Shown here in pieces: positions 5,412 to 9,392 of a stretch of 9,392 nucleotides of DNA. The position numbers and the translations under genes were made by a program. The notes beneath the pieces were generated by a model, which had not been told where the DNA came from, ran no database searches, and saw nothing but the letters and a program-made list of their open reading frames with translations. Origin of the DNA: Omnitrophica WOR_2 bacterium GWA2_47_8 (GTDB taxonomy: Bacteria; Omnitrophota; Gorgyraeia; Zapsychrales; GWA2-47-8). The stretch lies in NCBI GenBank assembly GCA_001805375.1, contig MHFY01000016.1:1-9392 (forward strand), written 5' to 3'. Within the stretch, counting starts at the first letter, position 1, and the number at the start of each line of letters is the position of its first letter.

Positions 5412-6938
5412 ATGAACGCGCTCCGATTTGTTGTTTTGGCGGCGATGTCCTTCATCGCCACGGCTGGGTTTGCCCAAGAACCCGATTCAGTGTGGGAGAA
5501 TCTGTTTGAGTTCGGAAGAGAGGGTGCCCCTTCAGGGGTCCAACTACTTCCGAGGAATGGGTTGTTTGTGAATGGGTGGTCAAATGATGGAACCACCGGA
5601 TACGCCACCCTCGCCGGGTTTACGAGCGGAGGCGTCAGAGAGTGGTTTCACCAGGATTCAACTTTCACCGGCCATTCCATTTCATTCTCCAGACACCTCG
5701 CCGTCATCCCTCGGGATAACGCCGTGGTGTGGTTCGAGGGAGCGCGCGGCTCCTACGACCCGAGCTGGATCGTAAAGCTCACCGCAGACGGCACCGAACA
5801 GTGGCGTCTGCCGGTAAACCGGCTCTCATTTCTCGGCAATCACACGGACTCCGGGTTCGTGTCTGTCCTGCCGGGAAACAACCCGATCGTGTTCTTCCAT
5901 GGGCCGAACGGTACGGTTTGGCGCCAGTTCCCCCTTGGGGGAACCCTCGAGTTCGGGATCCACCAGATTATGGTGTCCCGTGAGGTGAACGGGGTAACCT
6001 CGGTGGAGACGATTCAATCGATTGAATCGATCGTCACGCCTGTTGTCGTCGGCAATTACCTCTTCGTCGGGGGGCAGTACCAGGGGGGCGTTGCCTCCAC
6101 CCTGTCGTACCTCGTGGCAAAGTACGACATTACAACAGGCCAGCAGGTCTGGATACAGCGCTTCGTGGATGTCGCGAAGGGGCAGATGGGAGTGGACACG
6201 GAAACGGGCGACTCCTACATCTTCGGGACGAAGGTCGTAAACAATGAGCCAACTGGCGTGCTGAAGCTCGTTCGGGCTCACATAGACCCGAACGGCGGCC
6301 TTGTCTGGTACCGGGAAGCCCCGGGGGCAAGCTACAACAACTGGGCGAGTGCTATTACTGTCGTCGGCTCTGGAGCATCGAAGCAGGTGGTGCTTGGTGG
6401 CGCCATCCAGCGGGGTGCCGCCCACACCATACAGACGGATGCCCGTGCGTGGGGTGTGAAACCTTCGAATGGGGACTCGCTCTGGAGCGTTACCAGGGGC
6501 GACGGGGCAAACTGTTCCTTTCAGGGGGCAATTCAATCCGGCGACGAGTTCGTGCTTCTCGAACAAATCTGGGTTTCGGCACAAATAGGAATCGGGTACG
6601 GGAAGCTCCTGAAGTTCCGTGCTCGGCCACTCTCCGTTCGGGAGCTCTCCGGTCTGCCGGAGGCATTCCGCCTCCACCAGAACTACCCGAACCCGTTCAA
6701 TCCCTCAACCACGATCAAGTTTGAGATCATGTCCCGATCCCCCGTGCGGCTTGCGGTCTACGACCTCTTGGGACGCGAAGTTTCCATGCTAGTCAATGAG
6801 ACACTGGAATCCGGTGTCTACAAAACAACATGGAACCCCTCGACAAGCTCGGGGCAAGCGCCTGCGAGCGGCACCTACTTCTACCGTCTGACGAGCGACA
6901 AGTTCGTTGAGACGAGGAAGATGGCCCTACTCCGCTAA
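5412..6938 (+). CDS. Secreted beta-propeller-like protein with T9SS type A sorting domain
   Basis: This 508-aa exported protein has a Sec signal peptide at residues 1-21 (hydrophobic VVLAAMSFIATAGFA, cleavage likely before QEPDS). From about 30 to 400 it carries repeated strand pairs such as WIVKLTADGTEQWRL, LVAKYDITTGQQVW, AHIDPNGGLVWY and AWGVKPSNGDSLW. These are typical of PQQ/WD-type propellers with a K..D..G..W pattern per blade. Residues 415-508 are a C-terminal sorting domain: LPEAFRLHQNYPNPFNPSTT, VRLAVYDLLGREV, SGTYFYRL and final KMALLR. Such domains direct export through the T9SS and are usually cleaved when the protein is anchored or released. The start is well supported by AAAGGAGGGGG just upstream. 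Ligand or enzymatic role is unknown. It is GC-rich, unlike the genes at 145-2992 and 7087, and stands alone between a promoter region and a terminator. The sorting domain is interrupted by a short GC-rich hairpin sequence at 6838-6854. Confidence 0.9.
   Translation: MNALRFVVLAAMSFIATAGFAQEPDSVWENLFEFGREGAPSGVQLLPRNGLFVNGWSNDGTTGYATLAGFTSGGVREWFHQDSTFTGHSISFSRHLAVIPRDNAVVWFEGARGSYDPSWIVKLTADGTEQWRLPVNRLSFLGNHTDSGFVSVLPGNNPIVFFHGPNGTVWRQFPLGGTLEFGIHQIMVSREVNGVTSVETIQSIESIVTPVVVGNYLFVGGQYQGGVASTLSYLVAKYDITTGQQVWIQRFVDVAKGQMGVDTETGDSYIFGTKVVNNEPTGVLKLVRAHIDPNGGLVWYREAPGASYNNWASAITVVGSGASKQVVLGGAIQRGAAHTIQTDARAWGVKPSNGDSLWSVTRGDGANCSFQGAIQSGDEFVLLEQIWVSAQIGIGYGKLLKFRARPLSVRELSGLPEAFRLHQNYPNPFNPSTTIKFEIMSRSPVRLAVYDLLGREVSMLVNETLESGVYKTTWNPSTSSGQAPASGTYFYRLTSDKFVETRKMALLR
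6010..6029. repeat. 20-bp perfect palindrome inside the propeller coding region
   Basis: The palindrome is centred on ATCGAT; each arm is CGATTCAATC read inward. It encodes the residues TIQSIESI and sits between two propeller strands. It may be a chance product of the repeated Ile-Gln/Glu-Ser codons or a protein-binding site; nothing favours either. Confidence 0.4.
6838..6854. repeat. REP-like palindromic insertion in the sorting domain
   Basis: CCTCGA and TCGGGG pair into a 6-bp stem (one T-G wobble) around loop CAAGC, followed by GCAAGCGCC. It translates as the extra residues STSSGQAPAS between TTWNP and GTYFYRL, where related sorting domains normally have a short DAS-LASG-type turn. Sequences reading TSSGQA from CGACAAGCTC are, as I recall, a recurring dispersed palindrome in several uncultured lineages. 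Only one copy is present in this window. Confidence 0.42.
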
Positions 6939-6979
6939 CGCGGACGGACACGGTGCTCGTGAAGTAGTTTGTTTCATTA

Positions 6980-7010
6980 AAGGCCCCGCCAAGCGGGGCC
7001 TTGTGCGTTT
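6980..7010 (+). terminator. Rho-independent terminator after the T9SS-sorted protein
   Basis: AAGGCCCCG (6980-6988) and CGGGGCCTT (6994-7002) form a 9-bp perfect GC-rich stem with a 5-nt loop, 41 nt after the stop codon. The downstream tail (GTGCGTTTG) is only moderately T-rich. The perfect stem and position still make termination likely. The rest of 6939-7086 holds only this hairpin, a run of seven G (7038-7044) and the weak promoter-like bases before 7087. Confidence 0.78.
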
Positions 7011-7045
7011 GTACGGCTCCCCTATCAAATATCTTTTGGGGGGGC

Positions 7046-7056
7046 TAAAATATAGA
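7046..7056 (+). promoter_or_regulatory. Weak -10-like region upstream of the HExxH gene
   Basis: TAAAAT (7046-7051) overlaps TATAGA (7051-7056), 31-41 nt before ATG 7087. No convincing -35 hexamer is seen at the right distance; a run of seven G occupies 7038-7044. The upstream gene ends in a terminator, so a promoter must lie nearby, but this exact placement is tentative. Confidence 0.25.
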
Positions 7057-7086
7057 CATGAGGATTAGTTTTTCTACAAAGGCAGT

Positions 7087-7746
7087 ATGATCAAAAAGCT
7101 CATGCTTTATAAGCTGAGTATAACAAAATCTGGGGACAGATTTATTGAGAGAGTTTTTCATCAGTCGATGAAAGATCTCGGTAAATTTTATAGCATTAAT
7201 TGGACAACAAATATGCCCAAAATTGTTTTTCTTAAAGATAGAAAATCGATCGATTTATTGCGCGCAAAAAAAACTGAGCCGTGGCTAGTCGGTTGGGCAG
7301 ATGACAGGATGCGAATTATTTTCGTATTAGATAAAAAAGAATTGGAAAAACATAGTTCCCATAAATATTCGAAAGATTACTATCATTCTTTGATTAAACA
7401 TGAACTTAGCCATTTATTTTATAAAATACTTTCCGCTGGCAAACAGGGGCCTGTGTGGTTGTCTGAAGGCGTGGCAATTTATACCTCTGGTCAAAATAAA
7501 TTAAAAACTAAGCCTAACAAATTTAAAAAATTCTTGACTTTTTATAACCATGGCGGTTCCGAAGTATATGAGGAATCGGGCTTTGTTATCGAAATGCTAG
7601 TTAAAAAATTTGGCAAAAATAAATTACTCAAGTTAATAAAATTTTTACGAAACGTATCCAATGAAAAACAGTTTAATAAACTTTTCAAAAAAACTTATAA
7701 ATTCAAAATAAGTTATAAGTCGGTAAATAAAAATTCTGTAAAATAG
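7087..7746 (+). CDS. HExxH zinc metallopeptidase-like protein (peptidase MA-like)
   Basis: This 219-aa, lysine-rich, AT-rich gene has a gluzincin-type zinc site. HELSH at residues 105-109 would provide two His ligands and the general base Glu106. WLSEGVA at 124-130 would provide the third ligand Glu127, 18 residues after His109. The arrangement matches the peptidase MA/M1-like fold, in which a compact catalytic domain is followed by helices (here about 160-205). No signal peptide or transmembrane segment is evident, so it is probably cytoplasmic or released by another route. The start has AAAGG 5 nt upstream. A 10-codon frame at 7058-7090 overlaps its start codon. It is transcribed towards the cysteine-rich peptide gene and shares the intervening hairpin with it. 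A role in processing that peptide is possible but unproven. Composition differs sharply from the GC-rich gene before it, which suggests separate acquisition. Confidence 0.8.
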   Translation: MIKKLMLYKLSITKSGDRFIERVFHQSMKDLGKFYSINWTTNMPKIVFLKDRKSIDLLRAKKTEPWLVGWADDRMRIIFVLDKKELEKHSSHKYSKDYYHSLIKHELSHLFYKILSAGKQGPVWLSEGVAIYTSGQNKLKTKPNKFKKFLTFYNHGGSEVYEESGFVIEMLVKKFGKNKLLKLIKFLRNVSNEKQFNKLFKKTYKFKISYKSVNKNSVK

Positions 7747-7766
7747 TCAGTGGCAATAAATTAGAT

Positions 7767-7796
7767 GACCCCTCGCGGCATAAGCCTTAAGGGGTC
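7767..7796. terminator. Hairpin between convergent genes, likely bidirectional terminator
   Basis: GACCCCT (7767-7773) pairs perfectly with AGGGGTC (7790-7796). The loop contains a second small stem, GGC-ATAA-GCC (7777-7786). It lies in the 55-bp gap between the HExxH gene and the peptide gene, which face each other. Neither side has a clean T-run: the plus side reads GGTGTTTA, the minus side ATCTAATTTATT. It probably ends both transcripts. Confidence 0.6.
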
Positions 7797-7801
7797 GGTG
7801 T

Positions 7802-7948
7802 TTACCCTGCGGTGCCGTCGCAGTCGCTTTCGCAGTCAGATTGACATACGTCGCAACCACTGTCGTCGCAACCACCACTGTCGTTGTCGCAAGCCGACAA
7901 GACTGTGCTGGATGCTCCATCAAGCAAGGTTTTAAATTCCAGTAACAT
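7802..7948 (-). CDS. Six-cysteine peptide, probable RiPP precursor
   Basis: This 48-aa peptide sits directly downstream of the radical SAM/SPASM gene on the same strand. Residues 1-19 form a hydrophobic or amphipathic leader-like segment (MLLEFKTLLDGASSTVLSA). Residues 20-48 are a low-complexity core with Cys at 20, 27, 32, 35, 39 and 43, nine acidic residues, no basic residue, and Gly/Ser elsewhere. Cys is followed by Asp or Glu in five of six cases, and SDC occurs twice (37-39, 41-43). ATG 7948 is preceded by AAAGGAG with 7 nt spacing, a strong, independent ribosome binding site. A longer in-frame start at 8056 lies inside the radical SAM gene and lacks this support. Short Cys-rich substrates beside SPASM enzymes are typical of thioether-forming RiPPs (sactipeptides, ranthipeptides). 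A small metal-binding protein is the main alternative. The bond type cannot be read from sequence. Confidence 0.75.
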   Translation of the reverse strand: MLLEFKTLLDGASSTVLSACDNDSGGCDDSGCDVCQSDCESDCDGTAG

Positions 7949-7976
7949 GGCTATCTCCTTTCCCGGGATAGTTGAG

Positions 7977-8008
7977 CTACTTAGCACCCTCCCAAAGATG
8001 CTGAGTAG
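7977..8008 (-). promoter_or_regulatory. Intercistronic hairpin between maturase and peptide genes
   Basis: On the minus strand, CTACTCAGCA (8008-7999) pairs with TGCTAAGTAG (7986-7977), with a single A-C mismatch and a 12-nt loop. It starts 18 nt after the radical SAM stop and ends 28 nt before the peptide start. No U-tract follows, so it is not a clear terminator. It may be an RNA-processing or stabilising hairpin that lets the short peptide message accumulate above the maturase message. Confidence 0.5.
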
Positions 8009-8025
8009 TTGTGCTGGAGCTGAGC

Positions 8026-9333
8026 TTATACTGCCAGTTCCAGCACGTTTTTGCAAACTAGGTCATCGAGAAAACACAGGTAGTCGGAATTTTTCATCTC
8101 AATGGAATACTCTACCTTCAACTCCTCAGGTTTGAATGTCTGCCTTTTGCTCACCTCTTGCAAGAGCCGGAGGGTGTTGTGGCCGACGAAAGTATTCTTG
8201 ATCCCTCCGGTGTTAACGATGCCCATCGCAAAGTCGTTTCGAAATCTGCATTGGTTGCGTACTCTGAGCACCGAATCCATACCGATTGAGATTGCCGTCT
8301 GTCGGGGTGCTGTGAGACGAAAGTTTCCGGGTTTCTGCATGAGTGGGTCCTTTGCGCACAAACTTGTTTCCGGAGCAGCTATGCGGCAACCGCCCCCACA
8401 GCGAGCGACGCTGGGACAGGTTTTACATTCGCTCGGTAGGAGCGAGCCATCGCGCCAATCGCTCATCTTTGCCCAGATAGCACCCAGACTTTCGTTGCCA
8501 ACCTGTCCATATTTTTCTTCGTGATGTGGACAAGCTCTGACGGAACCATCCGCGCCAATCGCACAGGATGTTTTCCCGGCTGAACATGTTCTGCCTCCAA
8601 AAATCTGGGTTTCTTCGAGAGTTTCAAAAGAGCAAGCGGGGTAAGGCACTAGGGATTCCAGATGCAAATCAGAATCTTTAAGCTGCACCATTTGATGCAT
8701 GATGCTTTTAACGTCCTCGCGGCTCAAGATGAATTCCGTAGCAATCGTTTCCGTACCATACCTAGGCGGCATTACCCGGGTAGCAGAAAAAGCAAAGGCA
8801 CCTAGATCTTTGGCAAATAAACCAGTCTTTACCACGTGAGAAAGATTGGTCTGGCTCACAACCATATTAACCGCAACCCGAAAACTATTAGCTCTTGCGA
8901 GTTTAATGCCTCGAATGGTTCTTTCATAAGAACCGGGCCGATTGGTTATGAAGTCCTGTGTTGTCTTGTTGTATGACAGCAATGAAACTAAGATGGTTTT
9001 TAGACCGGCTTCACGTAGAACTTTTGCCCGCTTCTCTGTCAGCAAGGATGCATTCGAGTTCAGACCGAAACTGATATTTCGCCCTGCCAGCTCTTTCATC
9101 GTGAAAACCAACACATCCATATTTAAGAGCGGCTCGCCACCAGTCAGAGTAACGTGGAAAATCCTACTTTCACCTAACTGCTCGACAACCTTAGCCGCTA
9201 GGTCTTTGGTGAGAATCACAGAGGGGATATCTTTGGACGGACGCCAGAAATTATAGCAATGTCTGCATTTATGATTGCAACTTGAAGTAAACTCAAGATG
9301 CACGGATAACGGAGCATCAAGGGTCCGGTACAT
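8026..9333 (-). CDS. Radical SAM/SPASM peptide-modifying enzyme with C-terminal RRE-like domain
   Basis: This 435-aa maturase has three parts. The radical SAM barrel has CNHKCRHC (Cys19, 23, 26) for the SAM-binding 4Fe-4S cluster and GGEP at 65-68. The SPASM region (about 234-330) has Cys250, 257 and 268, then CKTCPSVARCGGGC (Cys303, 306, 312, 316) and Cys326. These would hold auxiliary clusters as in anaerobic sulfatase-maturating enzymes and sactionine synthases. Residues ~345-435 form an extra domain of paired strands (VLRVRNQCRFRND, MGIVNTGG) and helices (TLRLLQEV, FKPEELKVEY, FLDDLV), resembling a PqqD-like RiPP recognition element. Cys234 and Cys362 are additional cysteines. ATG 9333 has GGAGG 4 nt upstream. 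With the six-Cys peptide encoded 77 nt downstream, the likely role is radical thioether formation on that peptide. No transporter or dedicated protease follows within the window. Heme or quinone-cofactor maturation is a less likely alternative. Confidence 0.92.
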   Translation of the reverse strand: MYRTLDAPLSVHLEFTSSCNHKCRHCYNFWRPSKDIPSVILTKDLAAKVVEQLGESRIFHVTLTGGEPLLNMDVLVFTMKELAGRNISFGLNSNASLLTEKRAKVLREAGLKTILVSLLSYNKTTQDFITNRPGSYERTIRGIKLARANSFRVAVNMVVSQTNLSHVVKTGLFAKDLGAFAFSATRVMPPRYGTETIATEFILSREDVKSIMHQMVQLKDSDLHLESLVPYPACSFETLEETQIFGGRTCSAGKTSCAIGADGSVRACPHHEEKYGQVGNESLGAIWAKMSDWRDGSLLPSECKTCPSVARCGGGCRIAAPETSLCAKDPLMQKPGNFRLTAPRQTAISIGMDSVLRVRNQCRFRNDFAMGIVNTGGIKNTFVGHNTLRLLQEVSKRQTFKPEELKVEYSIEMKNSDYLCFLDDLVCKNVLELAV

Positions 9334-9368
9334 AAAACCTCCTTATAAGTTTTCAATTAGCTGACTGT

Positions 9369-9374
9369 ATTATA
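9369..9374 (-). promoter_or_regulatory. -10 element upstream of the radical SAM gene
   Basis: A perfect TATAAT lies on the minus strand 35 nt before ATG 9333, followed by ATAAGGAGG (9346-9338) as the ribosome binding site. The matching -35 hexamer would fall beyond the end of the window, so the promoter is only half visible. It would drive the maturase and the downstream peptide gene together. Confidence 0.45.
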
Positions 9375-9392
9375 TAGAAAAATTATAATTTG

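Noticed and set aside
5826..6677. 283-aa open frame on the minus strand
   Set aside because: It is an antisense shadow of the T9SS-sorted protein, which has a signal peptide, a sorting domain and a strong ribosome binding site. The antisense product is Arg/Pro/His-rich with no domain.
7802..7948. Assignment to the SCIFF family (six cysteines in forty-five residues)
   Set aside because: The count of six Cys in 48 residues fits superficially, but the leader and the very acidic core do not match the SCIFF sequences I recall, so no family name is given.
7802..8056. 84-aa version of the cysteine-rich peptide starting at 8056
   Set aside because: The start lies inside the radical SAM gene and has no ribosome binding site, while ATG 7948 has AAAGGAG at ideal spacing. 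The first 36 residues would cover the intercistronic hairpin.

Overview
The window looks like an accessory stretch of a bacterial genome, probably from an uncultured lineage. A secreted protein ends in a type IX secretion (T9SS) sorting domain with the wording common in Bacteroidota, Ignavibacteriota and related candidate phyla. However, most genes have strong AAGGAGG-type ribosome binding sites, which are unusual for classical Bacteroidota. Base composition is uneven. The first three genes (1-2992) and the gene at 7087-7746 are visibly AT-rich, while 3045-6938 is clearly richer in GC. This suggests pieces of different origin. I cannot assign a phylum with confidence.

Layout. (1) 1-2992, plus strand: a perfect 52-bp tandem duplication lies at the window edge, inside the tail of a partial reading frame. 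It is followed by a tightly packed operon of an SGNH/GDSL hydrolase, a shortened leucyl-tRNA-synthetase-like protein with degenerate catalytic signatures and no room for a full editing domain, and a class I SAM methyltransferase. (2) 2996-5347, minus strand: a strong promoter, an unknown 94-aa protein, a full-length transketolase that overlaps it, and a terminator. (3) 5412-6938, plus strand: a secreted beta-propeller-like protein with a C-terminal T9SS sorting domain, divergent from block 2; its candidate promoter overlaps the block 2 promoter. (4) 7087-7746, plus strand: an AT-rich HExxH metallopeptidase-like protein. (5) 7802-9374, minus strand: a radical SAM/SPASM enzyme with a C-terminal extension that resembles a RiPP recognition element, then a 48-aa peptide with six cysteines in an acidic, Gly/Ser-rich tail.

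Two blocks could be natural-product systems. Block 5 is a compact candidate RiPP locus: the maturase and its probable substrate share one transcription unit, separated by a hairpin and a fresh strong ribosome binding site. Block 1 joins a synthetase-like protein lacking the usual HIGH and KMSKS residues to an SGNH enzyme and a methyltransferase. That fits a repurposed aminoacylating enzyme in small-molecule or peptide-tailoring biosynthesis rather than translation. All functional statements are inferred from motifs read by eye; no database search was possible.
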